Assembly (NCBI GenBank): GCA_046753625.1
Contig: JBHHUB010000165.1
Location: forward strand, 1-8,964
Reading direction: 5' to 3'
From: JADFOB01 sp046753625
Lineage (GTDB): Bacteria > Planctomycetota > Phycisphaerae > UBA1845
DNA length: 8,964 nucleotides
The translations under genes were made by a program, and so were the position numbers. The notes under the pieces are model-generated. The model had not been told where the DNA came from and made no database searches. It worked only from the letters and a program-made list of their open reading frames with translations. Positions 1-6,150 of the stretch are shown here, piece after piece; the first letter of the stretch is position 1, and every line of letters starts with the position of its first letter.

Positions 1-7
1 GCCTTGC

Positions 8-1069
8 CTATACGCTTTCCATCACGGAAAAGCCCCGGTCGAGTAAGTCCTGGACGTCGATCAGACCGGCCAAACGTCCGTCATCGTCGACCACCGGTAG
101 TTCGTCGATGGCGTGTCTTCGGATGAGTTCGATCGCTTCGCTCATGCGCGTGTCGACGCGGACGGATTTGGGCGACGCGGTCATGACCTCGGCAACGGGG
201 CGATCCGGCGAATAATCCCCGGTTTTGAGTAGTCGAAAGAAATCTCCCTGCGTAACGATCCCCGCCAGTTTGCCGGCTTCATCGACCACGGCGGCCGCGC
301 CGGCCCGCTTGGGGGCCGCCAGAATGGCTTCGTAACATGCGCCAAGCGTCGCCGTGGTTAGCACCCTGGGGCAATTGGCGCCGGTTCGCATGATCTCCCC
401 GGTTTTCATCAGAAAGCGCCCCAGCGCGCCGCCGGGATGATACGTGGCATACTGCTCTGGCTTGACGGCCTTCATCTCCATGACGGTCAGGGCGATCGCG
501 TCACCGAGCGAGAGCATGGCCGTCGTCGAGGAGCTCGGCGCCAGACCAAGCGGGCAGGCCTCGGGTACTTCGCCGATGTGGAGGACGAAATGGGCGTGCT
601 TGGCCGCCGGCGAAGACGGGTGGGCCGTCAGCAGGACGATCGCACAGCCCAGCTTGGACAGGCGCGGGAGCAGCTCGACCAATTCCGAGCCGCCGCTCTT
701 GCTCAACGCAACAATGACGTCGTCGCGATGCACCATGCCCAAATCGCCATGCAATGCCTCTACCGGATGCAGGCCATACGCCGGCGTGCCGGTGCTTGCG
801 AACGTGGCCTGGATTTTTCGACCGATCAGCCCGGCCTTGCCCACGCCGGTGACGCAAACACGGCCACGGCAACCCAGCACGCAACGAACGGCCTGCACAA
901 ACTCGGCGCCAAGGCGAGCCCGCGCGTCGAGAACGGCGTCGGATTCCGCCTGCAAGATCGATTGGGCCCGCGCGAGAATTGAAGCTTCATCCGAATCCAA
1001 CGGCCCTGGCATCCGCTCGGACGGATCCTTGCGGTCGGACGGGTTTTGCGTCGTTCTGGTTACGTTCAT
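8..1069 (-). CDS. kdsD: Arabinose-5-phosphate isomerase (KpsF/GutQ family), SIS + two CBS domains
   Basis: This enzyme interconverts D-ribulose 5-phosphate and D-arabinose 5-phosphate, the first committed step to Kdo for LPS, in the cytoplasm. The SIS domain spans about residues 40-220 and carries GVGKAGLIGRK (75-85), HPVEALHGDLGM (101-112), EACPLGLAPSSSTT (170-183) and HPGGALGR (211-218). Two CBS repeats follow at about 225-285 and 292-350. Aligned from memory to E. coli KdsD, the four catalytic residues Lys59, Glu111, Glu152 and His193 correspond to Lys78, Glu129, Glu170 and His211. Glu129 needs a one-residue gap in the SKSGGSE segment. The 353 residues exceed the usual ~328 because of an N-terminal tail of about 20-25. 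The first ATG has no clear Shine-Dalgarno site and lies next to a promoter. Met20 (ATG at 1012-1010), with AAGGA 13 bases upstream, is a credible alternative. The family is certain; the start is not. Confidence 0.95.
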   Translation of the reverse strand: MNVTRTTQNPSDRKDPSERMPGPLDSDEASILARAQSILQAESDAVLDARARLGAEFVQAVRCVLGCRGRVCVTGVGKAGLIGRKIQATFASTGTPAYGLHPVEALHGDLGMVHRDDVIVALSKSGGSELVELLPRLSKLGCAIVLLTAHPSSPAAKHAHFVLHIGEVPEACPLGLAPSSSTTAMLSLGDAIALTVMEMKAVKPEQYATYHPGGALGRFLMKTGEIMRTGANCPRVLTTATLGACYEAILAAPKRAGAAAVVDEAGKLAGIVTQGDFFRLLKTGDYSPDRPVAEVMTASPKSVRVDTRMSEAIELIRRHAIDELPVVDDDGRLAGLIDVQDLLDRGFSVMESV

Positions 1070-1077
1070 GGCCGACT

Positions 1078-1106
1078 ATTATGGCCTACATGGCGGGATC
1101 TCACAA
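1078..1106 (-). promoter_or_regulatory. Candidate sigma70 promoter for kdsD
   Basis: On the minus strand a TTGTGA box (1106-1101) is followed by exactly 17 bases and then CATAAT (1083-1078). This gives 4 of 6 matches to the -35 consensus and 5 of 6 to the -10 consensus. Transcription would begin near 1072-1070, directly at the first ATG of kdsD (1069). The message would therefore be leaderless, or translation starts at Met20. This is pattern matching by eye with no expression evidence. Confidence 0.5.
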
Positions 1107-1703
1107 GCGGTCGGCTCGCGGAGAGGACTGAGAGCAACGCCCCGTGCGGTCCATCGCTCCGTCAGTGGCAGGCGAGAATTCACAGCCCTTCTTTCGGGCA
1201 TATCGGCGTCTCCATGCTTCGGAGACTGCGCAACGGTGCCAACCGGGGCAATCGACATGCCGACCGAGCGAGGGGTGCTTTCTTGATCGGCGCCGCGGCA
1301 CTGAGTTGATCGTCCGCCTCTGAAGCGGATTGAGCCGGTGGTAGCAGGGTGGTGGGGGGCGTGGATGCTACTCCGTCAGGCCGGCGCTGCGGCTTGAGGG
1401 ATCGGAGGGGGCGTCAACCGTTCCTTTGCGCGGTCCAAGCGACATCGCCACGCGGTCGGCGGCATTTGAGAATGCCACCTGAATGACCCTTCATGTCTGA
1501 TGTGCGAACGTCGCCCCATCGCGTCTCACTTCGCACCGGCATTCCCGTCAAACGCTCGATGTACACTGAGGAATGGGGTTTCAACCGCCCCCACCGCAGC
1601 CGCCCCCACGCCGGTAGGCCGGTAGTCGTCCGCGTGGCCGTGCCGGCAATGCCTATGGAGCCCTGCCCAGGCGCCGTATGGCTTACCGGCTAAGGAGTTC
1701 CGT
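1107..1703. other. Intergenic region with no gene recognised
   Basis: Short open frames here give low-complexity, Arg/Pro-rich translations with no recognisable domain and no ribosome binding site. Small perfect hairpins are present: GTCTCC/GGAGAC with a 7-base loop (1208-1226), GTAGCA/TGCTAC enclosing a G-rich loop (1341-1371), and GGCATT/AATGCC with a TGAG loop (1461-1476). None is followed by a T run, so none is a good intrinsic terminator. No tRNA or riboswitch is apparent by eye. Confidence 0.6.
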
Positions 1704-1731
1704 TTGACCATTTCCGCGCATGCGGTACGCT
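1704..1731 (+). promoter_or_regulatory. Possible promoter upstream of the methyltransferase gene
   Basis: TTGACC (1704-1709) is followed after 16 bases by TACGCT (1726-1731). The -35 box is close to consensus, while the -10 box keeps only the T, A and final T. A start near 1738 would give a leader of roughly 78 bases before the ATG at 1816. The call is weak and based on sequence pattern only. Confidence 0.3.
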
Positions 1732-1800
1732 CCACTGGGCAGACGGGCGCTCGACGGGCGCATTCTCAGCGGATGTGATCGCTGCATCGCCATCTTGTTT

Positions 1801-1806
1801 AGGAGG
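1801..1806 (+). promoter_or_regulatory. Ribosome binding site AGGAGG that fixes the methyltransferase start
   Basis: A full AGGAGG lies nine bases before the ATG at 1816. The in-frame ATG 96 bases further upstream (1720) has no such site and would add a residue stretch outside the methyltransferase fold. The downstream start is therefore preferred. Confidence 0.8.
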
Positions 1807-1815
1807 CAGTGGCCC

Positions 1816-2418
1816 ATGTTTTCCCATATCGATCGAGCGCTTAATGAGCTGGTGCAGCGTATGCCGGACCCCGGCGAGGGGTTCATCACGGCCGGTCAGG
1901 CCGAGTTCCTATGGGCGTTTATACGATTGATACGGCCGCGGATCGTCGCCGAAACCGGTCTGAACGCCGGGCACAGCGCGTGTGTGATTCTACGGGCGAT
2001 GGAAACCTACGGCGGGGGCATGCTCATGTCCTTCGACATCGGACGCCATGACGCAACCCAGCAGGCGGCCGATTTGATCAAAGAGCGGTATCCCGACTTC
2101 CACTACATCCGCGGCGATACCAAGGAAACCCTGGCCGGTACGATGGCTCAGGCACTCGGGTCCAACCACGATGCAACGCTTGACCTGGCCATTGTAGACG
2201 GCGGGCACGACATCGAAACCGCGCGCAACGACCTGCTTGTTTTCGATGCTCTGCTCAAACCCGGAGGCTTTCTCTGGCTCGATGATTTCGGTAACGCCAC
2301 CAGCGTTTGCGTAGGCGTCGACATTGTTGGTAGAGAGTTCGCCGCCAGTCGTGGATCATGCCACCGGCTGCTCGCGCCCGACCATCGCGGTATGATGATT
2401 TATCAGAAAGGATTCTGA
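1816..2418 (+). CDS. Class I SAM-dependent methyltransferase (Methyltransf_24-like)
   Basis: This small 200-residue soluble protein has a Rossmann methyltransferase core. Visible landmarks are ETGLNAGHSA (46-55, motif I, SAM-binding loop), the acidic strand end MSFDIG (71-76), RGD at 99-101, AIVDGGHDIETARNDL (126-140) and LKPGGFLWLDD (147-157). The ETGLNAGHS plus DGGH combination is typical of the Methyltransf_24 group, whose members modify small molecules or sugars. The acceptor cannot be told from sequence. The gene stands alone on the plus strand, with a divergent gene on its left and the macrodomain-like gene 580 bases downstream, so no operon partner hints at the substrate. A 7-bp hairpin covers its stop codon. 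The fold is confident; the reaction is unknown. Confidence 0.85.
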   Translation: MFSHIDRALNELVQRMPDPGEGFITAGQAEFLWAFIRLIRPRIVAETGLNAGHSACVILRAMETYGGGMLMSFDIGRHDATQQAADLIKERYPDFHYIRGDTKETLAGTMAQALGSNHDATLDLAIVDGGHDIETARNDLLVFDALLKPGGFLWLDDFGNATSVCVGVDIVGREFAASRGSCHRLLAPDHRGMMIYQKGF

Positions 2419-2419
2419 T
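2402..2419 (+). terminator. Perfect hairpin spanning the methyltransferase stop codon (weak terminator candidate)
   Basis: ATCAGAA (2402-2408), loop AGGA, and TTCTGAT (2413-2419) form a 7-bp perfect stem that includes the TGA stop (2416-2418). The stem is AT-rich and no T run follows, so classic Rho-independent termination is doubtful. It may be chance or a minor 3'-end structure. Confidence 0.2.
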
Positions 2420-2844
2420 CGGTTCGCATAAGGTTGCGCTGTGCACGGCGGGTCCACGAAGGCGTGCTTGGAGGCCATCCCGGCTTCTCTTGTGCCCCCA
2501 AAGCCCCACATTGTGGCATGGTACCTAAGTTCATGCCGTTTTGGTTTAGCAGGGAAGATCGGGGGAACTGAGAAAACCTTGGGGCGAGGATGAAGACGTA
2601 CCAGTCTGATGCCGTATCTCGACAGAAGTCGCCACATGGCGGAGGATTGCCGGGCAGATGCGTTTCGTGTGGCCTGCGATCGGCCCGCACACCGTTGATT
2701 TCGGGCCCGCGACAGGCGCTTCGTATCGCATGGTGAACCGAGATCACTTTGAAAAGTGGGCGACCAGATGACATGATCCAGCTTGACGTGTAGAATTCAC
2801 AGCCCGATAACGTGAGGATTGCTGGTACTGACGGCTTGGACGAT
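2420..2844. other. Intergenic region with no gene recognised
   Basis: Long minus-strand open frames cross this stretch. Their translations are rich in Pro, Ser, Arg and Cys, lack domain signatures and run antisense into the downstream gene. No start with a ribosome binding site supports a gene. I see no RNA gene, only spacer that leads into the hairpin repeat at 2845. Confidence 0.55.
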
Positions 2845-2905
2845 GTGGCACAGCGCCGTTCCGGCTCTGTATCCGCGACCACCCAGCCGAGGGCGGCTGG
2901 ACTAC
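2845..2905 (-). repeat. REPIN-like inverted hairpin repeat, degenerate copy
   Basis: On the minus strand a GTAG head (2905-2902) is followed by the perfect hairpin CCAGCCG-CCCT-CGGCTGG (2900-2883), the same 18 bases as in the copies at 7378 and 8398. The opposite end, starting GTGGCACAGCG at 2845, is a decayed version of the second hairpin of those copies. The unit is 61 bases instead of 85. It ends 93 bases before the start of the macrodomain-like gene. No transposase is present here. Confidence 0.7.
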
Positions 2906-2998
2906 ATGGTTGAATCGGGATTCCGCGGTGGCAATTGCCGATAAGATTCGCACACGGCGGTGTGTCTTGACGCTCTGGTTTGGTGAACGGCTCGTGGC

Positions 2999-3409
2999 AT
3001 GATTGAAAAGGTGTGCAATCTTTGGATTGAGCGGGCGGACTACCGCTGCATCCCCACAACCGGGGCCGTGACGGATGGTGAGGCCGCCATGGATTTCGCC
3101 ATTGCGCGTGAGGCCGCGGGTAAGTATTCGAGCCTCCCGGCGGATCTGGGGCGTTTGCTGACGTCCCGCGGGAACCATGTCCACGAAATCCGACCGGGGA
3201 TCCTTTCCTTCCCAGTGAAGCAATACGCCTGGCAGAACATCACGATACCCATCCTTTCACAAAGCGTGGAGGAGTTGATCGCGCTGGTCGGCGGCGCCAA
3301 GACGCTGCTGCCCCGGCCACCCCTGGGCGACAGCGATCCGTCCTGGGAGGAAGTGGCAGGCGTGTTCGCCGTCCTGCCCGACAACATCATCGTGATTCAG
3401 CACCAATAG
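2999..3409 (+). CDS. Macrodomain-like protein with degenerate ligand-binding loops
   Basis: The 136-residue sequence follows the order of a small family of macrodomain-like proteins, recalled as LW..ADARCITTNG.VK..GE.VMGRG.A.EA, then GN, SFPVK, and LPRPGCGNGGL.W..V. Here it reads CNLWIERADYRCIPTTGAVTDG (6-27), GNHVHEI (58-64), LSFPVKQ (69-75), LLPRPPLGDSDPSWEEV (103-119) and a C-terminal DNIIVIQH. Macrodomains bind or hydrolyse ADP-ribose and its derivatives. The glycine-rich first loop is replaced by MDFAIA (31-36) and the second by PPLGDSDP (107-114), so binding may be lost or changed. The ATG at 2999 has no strong ribosome binding site. A REPIN-like repeat lies just upstream. The neighbours give no functional clue. 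Fold assignment is from remembered motif order, not from a search. Confidence 0.65.
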   Translation: MIEKVCNLWIERADYRCIPTTGAVTDGEAAMDFAIAREAAGKYSSLPADLGRLLTSRGNHVHEIRPGILSFPVKQYAWQNITIPILSQSVEELIALVGGAKTLLPRPPLGDSDPSWEEVAGVFAVLPDNIIVIQHQ

Positions 3410-3422
3410 CGCGGGGGGAAAA

Positions 3423-3605
3423 GCTGTCAGCTTTCAGCCGTCAGCTATCAGCCAGAGAATACGGAAGACCCTGGCCATCACACGTCCGGCGATGGGTGCC
3501 ATCAGCATGCGGGAGATTACTTCAGATCCGGCAAATCGTGGATGGGCAGACGCGCTTGAGGCGGATGCCTTCCGCCCGGCGCCTTATGGCTGACGGCTGA
3601 CGGCT
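3423..3605. repeat. Inverted cluster of CTGACGGCT / AGCCGTCAG repeats
   Basis: The left arm (3423-3453) holds GCTGTCAG, AGCCGTCAG (3436-3444) and a further TATCAGCC. The right arm holds two overlapping CTGACGGCT copies (3590-3598 and 3597-3605). The arms can pair around about 135 bases of unremarkable DNA. A similar arrangement at 6067-6150 borders the real acyl-CoA dehydrogenase gene, and both right arms run straight into acyl-CoA dehydrogenase tail sequence. This could be a dispersed element or a shared duplicated flank. Confidence 0.5.
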
Positions 3606-3668
3606 AAAAAGCCGCGTGGCCGGGATCTCCCACCCGACGACCAGTTCATAGCTGGATTCGGTACCCTC
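3604..3668 (-). pseudogene. Remnant of an acyl-CoA dehydrogenase 3' end
   Basis: These 65 bases align with 6149-6214, the last codons and stop of the intact glutaryl-CoA dehydrogenase gene. By hand I count 55 identical positions of 66, including a 16-base identical run ending in GGTACCCTC. Read on the minus strand it gives EGTESSYELVVGWEI, echoing EGTESIHQLIVGREI, then a one-base deletion destroys the frame before the original GHAAF and stop. No acyl-CoA dehydrogenase homology is seen upstream on that strand, where flotillin ends 13 bases away. It is a non-functional scrap of a duplicated or deleted gene. Confidence 0.6.
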
Positions 3669-3680
3669 TGGGCGCGCGGG

Positions 3681-5069
3681 TTACGTCCGAGCGACGGGAT
3701 CGGACGAACGCGGGGGCTTGCCCTGCGAAGGCCCATGGGCGCCGTCGTCCGAGCCGTGGTGTGCGCGTTTCGTCAGGCTGCCGGCGATATCCTTGCTTAG
3801 ACCCTTCAAATCGACGCCAAGAATGTTTTCGACCATGGCGAGCGACTCGGAGAGCGCCCTGGCCCGGCCCATCGCCGCACCGGCGATGGCGTGCCCGTTG
3901 CCACCGTCGATGACGGTCACCTCTCCGAACGCCATGTTGTTGACGCTCTGGGCCACCTGATCGACGACGCCGGGCATCAATTCCAGCAGCATGACTTTGA
4001 GGGCATCGGGATGGCCTTGGATGGCCTCGCCGATCTGCTGGATTGCGGCGGCGCGGGCCTTGCCTTCCTCGAGCACGCTGGCCGCGTCTCCTTCCGCCTT
4101 GGCCATGGCGATGTCGCGCTGCGCGTTGGCGGCGGCCACTTCGGTGGCGTTGAGGCGTTGCTCTTCGGCTTTGGCGGCCGCCTCTTGTTGCTCAGCCTCC
4201 TTGATGGCCGCTTCGCGGGCGAGTTCCGCCTTGCGGATGCGCAGCGCGTTTTCCGCTTCGGCGATGGATTTTTCGGCCCCCAGGCGGGCCTCTTCGGCCT
4301 TCTGGCGGGATTCAGCTTCGACCGACTTGGCCTGGGCATCCCGCGCCGCCTTGGCCCCCCGCGCGGAGGCGTTGGCCTCGGCCTCTTTGACGACCGCCTG
4401 AGCCGCCTGATCCGCCTCGGTCTTGCGGGCGCTGGCGATCACTTCCGCGGTGGCCTTCCTCGCGATGGACGACAGGTATTCGTGTTCGTCGTGCACGTTT
4501 TGGATGTTGACGCTGTCGATAACCATGCCGAGTTTGCGGAAGTCATCGGTGACCTCGTTCATGACGGTTTCGACGAACTTGTCGCGATCCTCGACGATCT
4601 CCTGGGGTGTCATCTTTCCGATGACGGCGCGCAGCCCACCCTCCAAGGTCTCGCGAGCAACGCGTTGAAGCTCCTGCGCCGGCTCGCCCAGGAATCGTTC
4701 GATGGCGTTGGCCCGCTCGGTGGGGTTGGAAGACACCTTGACGTTGGCCACGCCGTTGACCTGGATCGGCACCATGGTGCCGCCGCCCGCTTGGGCCTTG
4801 ACTTCCAGGGCAACCTGCATGTTCCTCAGGCTGATGCGCGAGACCTTATTGACGATCGGAATGACGATGCGGCGTCCGCCGATCAGTACGCTGTAGCCCT
4901 GTCCATCCCTTTGCCGCCCCCCGGCGATGATCAGCATTTCACTGGGGTTGCCGACCACGATCAGTTTGGCGATCAGCACCACAACGGCGACAACCACAAA
5001 GAGCAAAAAGGCTCCGATCACTACGCCGGCCGACGGTCCGCCGCCTTGACTCAATAGCTGCATGTTCAT
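3681..5069 (-). CDS. floT: Flotillin-family SPFH membrane scaffold protein
   Basis: Flotillins oligomerise at the inner membrane and organise microdomains. A single hydrophobic anchor sits at about residues 14-39, followed by the SPFH domain (about 40-205) with VGNPSEMLIIAGG, IPIVNKVSRISLRNMQVALEV (70-90), and RNPTER-like SSNPTERANAIERFLG (113-128). An Ala/Glu-rich coiled coil follows at about 205-345, including repeated AEAENA / KAEGDAAS blocks typical of flotillin. A C-terminal oligomerisation segment and a polar tail (434-462) complete the 462 residues, a normal length. The ATG at 5069 has AGGAG (5081-5077) seven bases upstream. It overlaps the upstream NfeD-like gene by ATGA, so the two are probably translationally coupled, like yuaF-yuaG (floT) of Bacillus subtilis. 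Client proteins cannot be inferred from the sequence. Confidence 0.93.
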   Translation of the reverse strand: MNMQLLSQGGGPSAGVVIGAFLLFVVVAVVVLIAKLIVVGNPSEMLIIAGGRQRDGQGYSVLIGGRRIVIPIVNKVSRISLRNMQVALEVKAQAGGGTMVPIQVNGVANVKVSSNPTERANAIERFLGEPAQELQRVARETLEGGLRAVIGKMTPQEIVEDRDKFVETVMNEVTDDFRKLGMVIDSVNIQNVHDEHEYLSSIARKATAEVIASARKTEADQAAQAVVKEAEANASARGAKAARDAQAKSVEAESRQKAEEARLGAEKSIAEAENALRIRKAELAREAAIKEAEQQEAAAKAEEQRLNATEVAAANAQRDIAMAKAEGDAASVLEEGKARAAAIQQIGEAIQGHPDALKVMLLELMPGVVDQVAQSVNNMAFGEVTVIDGGNGHAIAGAAMGRARALSESLAMVENILGVDLKGLSKDIAGSLTKRAHHGSDDGAHGPSQGKPPRSSDPVART

Positions 5070-5890
5070 GATGATTCTCCTTCCTCACGATCGTTTAGAA
5101 ACTCGAATTCCTTTTGTGAAATCACTTCGGCGACGCCCCCGACGTACCCGATCACCGCCACCCGCTCGCCGGATTCAAAGCTGCCGTTGTCGTGCCTGGC
5201 CGTGGCGGGAACGTACCGCTCACCGCGACCTACGGAAAGCATGATTTCACCCTTGCGATTGGCCTTAATCGCAATCGTCACGCGCCCGGTCTTGCCAAGA
5301 AAGTCCTTGCGGGTCAGCGCGCTGTTGCCGGAAGTCTTTCTTAGCTTTCGAAACAATTGATGCACGCCCTGGCCGACAACCAATCCGGATCCCATGGCCC
5401 ACGCCAGAACAACGAGGTCGGTATGATCCGACAGATGCGTCAACACGGTGCCCACAAGGCCGAACGCCGCCATGAAGTAGATCACGAATCGAATGGAGAA
5501 CCACGAGGCCAAATCCATGGCACCCTCGTGGTCGGCATGGCCCAGTTCGTGAACCTCCGCGGAGGGTTCCGCGGCGAAATCGCCATCGATGCCCGTATCG
5601 ATGTCCGCGTCGAGGCCGGGATCGATATCCGTATCGGCGGAGAAATCTACGTCTCCGGCCGCATCGGCGTCCAGCGACAGGTCGACATCCAGGGGCGCAC
5701 CGGCATCGAAATCGAAATCGGCATCAAGATCCACATCGAGATCAACGTCGACATCGCCCACGTCGTGGCCGTGGCCCCCGAGCACGGTCGAAAGAACCAG
5801 CAGGCCGCCGCCGAAAATCGCACAAATCCAGTAGAGCGTCACAACGCCGGGCAAGGCGACGGCTGGAATCAACTCTATCGGAACGATCAT
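5066..5890 (-). CDS. NfeD-like membrane protein (flotillin partner, YuaF type) with an Asp-rich segment
   Basis: The 274 residues show a first membrane helix at about 15-37, a long acidic stretch (43-104), two more helices at about 131-152 and 158-177, and a C-terminal NfeD OB-fold-like domain from about 193 (FLGKTGRVTIAIK... GERVAVIGYVGGVAEV). This layout matches YuaF/NfeD short forms encoded beside flotillins, which are thought to assist flotillin assembly. No ClpP-like protease domain is present. The acidic stretch has 24 Asp in 62 residues, and from residue 46 to 62 every second residue is Asp. The ATG has GAGG (5901-5898) seven bases upstream. The stop codon TGA overlaps the flotillin ATG, making this the first gene of a two-gene operon. 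No convincing promoter was found upstream. Confidence 0.85.
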   Translation of the reverse strand: MIVPIELIPAVALPGVVTLYWICAIFGGGLLVLSTVLGGHGHDVGDVDVDLDVDLDADFDFDAGAPLDVDLSLDADAAGDVDFSADTDIDPGLDADIDTGIDGDFAAEPSAEVHELGHADHEGAMDLASWFSIRFVIYFMAAFGLVGTVLTHLSDHTDLVVLAWAMGSGLVVGQGVHQLFRKLRKTSGNSALTRKDFLGKTGRVTIAIKANRKGEIMLSVGRGERYVPATARHDNGSFESGERVAVIGYVGGVAEVISQKEFEFLNDREEGESS

Positions 5891-6066
5891 GGAAGCACCT
5901 CTTCACCGGTCAATCTTCTGCGTTGCCTGTGACGTGGGACGCGCGGGGATGCGACACCCCACCGATTCAAGTCTACACCGTAGGGCGGCAAGTGCCTATT
6001 TGAATCTCAACGGATTTTCATAACGGGTGGCGAAACTGCTTGTAAGAAAGTGTCGGGGGTTGGGTC

Positions 6067-6150
6067 GCCGTCAGCGACCGGCCATCAGTCCGCAATTCGG
6101 AATCCTGCACGCGCAGGCTTCTTATGGCTGACGGCTAAACACTGACAGCT
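6067..6150. repeat. Inverted repeat after the glutaryl-CoA dehydrogenase gene, related to 3423-3605
   Basis: GCCGTCA (6067-6073) and GCCAT (6081-6085) can pair with ATGGC (6124-6128) and TGACGGC (6129-6135), forming a 12-bp stem with a one-sided bulge. Inside it CCTGC/GCAGG (6104-6117) forms a small hairpin. At the outer edge GGTCGC-CGTCA-GCGACC (6063-6079) forms another. The right flank adds CTGACAGCT (6142-6150), which meets the dehydrogenase stop codon. The structures lie 3' of that gene and might end its transcript, but no clear T run follows. The rest of the 5891-6148 spacer holds nothing recognisable. Confidence 0.45.

Noticed and set aside
1493..1735. Short open frames on both strands upstream of the methyltransferase
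   Set aside because: Arg/Pro/Ala-rich, no ribosome site and no domain; typical chance frames in GC-rich DNA.
1175..2805. The 14-base run AGAATTCACAGCCC occurs at 1175-1188 and again at 2792-2805
   Set aside because: The flanks do not match, and a single shared 14-mer in about 9 kb is not strongly unexpected; no element could be delimited.
2403..3059. A 218-codon minus-strand open frame in the spacer before the macrodomain-like gene
   Set aside because: The translation is Cys/Pro/Ser-rich with no recognisable domain, it includes repeat-derived sequence and overlaps a supported gene antisense, and it has no ribosome binding site.
3891..5057. A 388-codon plus-strand open frame opposite the flotillin gene
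   Set aside because: It is the mirror of the flotillin coiled-coil codons; its translation is Gly/Asp/Leu-rich without domain signatures, while the minus strand encodes a full flotillin.
5960..6030. Possible sigma54 or sigma70 promoter for the nfeD-like/floT operon
   Set aside because: GGCAC and TTGC-like pieces are present, but the GG-N10-GC spacing fails and no -35/-10 pair has acceptable spacing.
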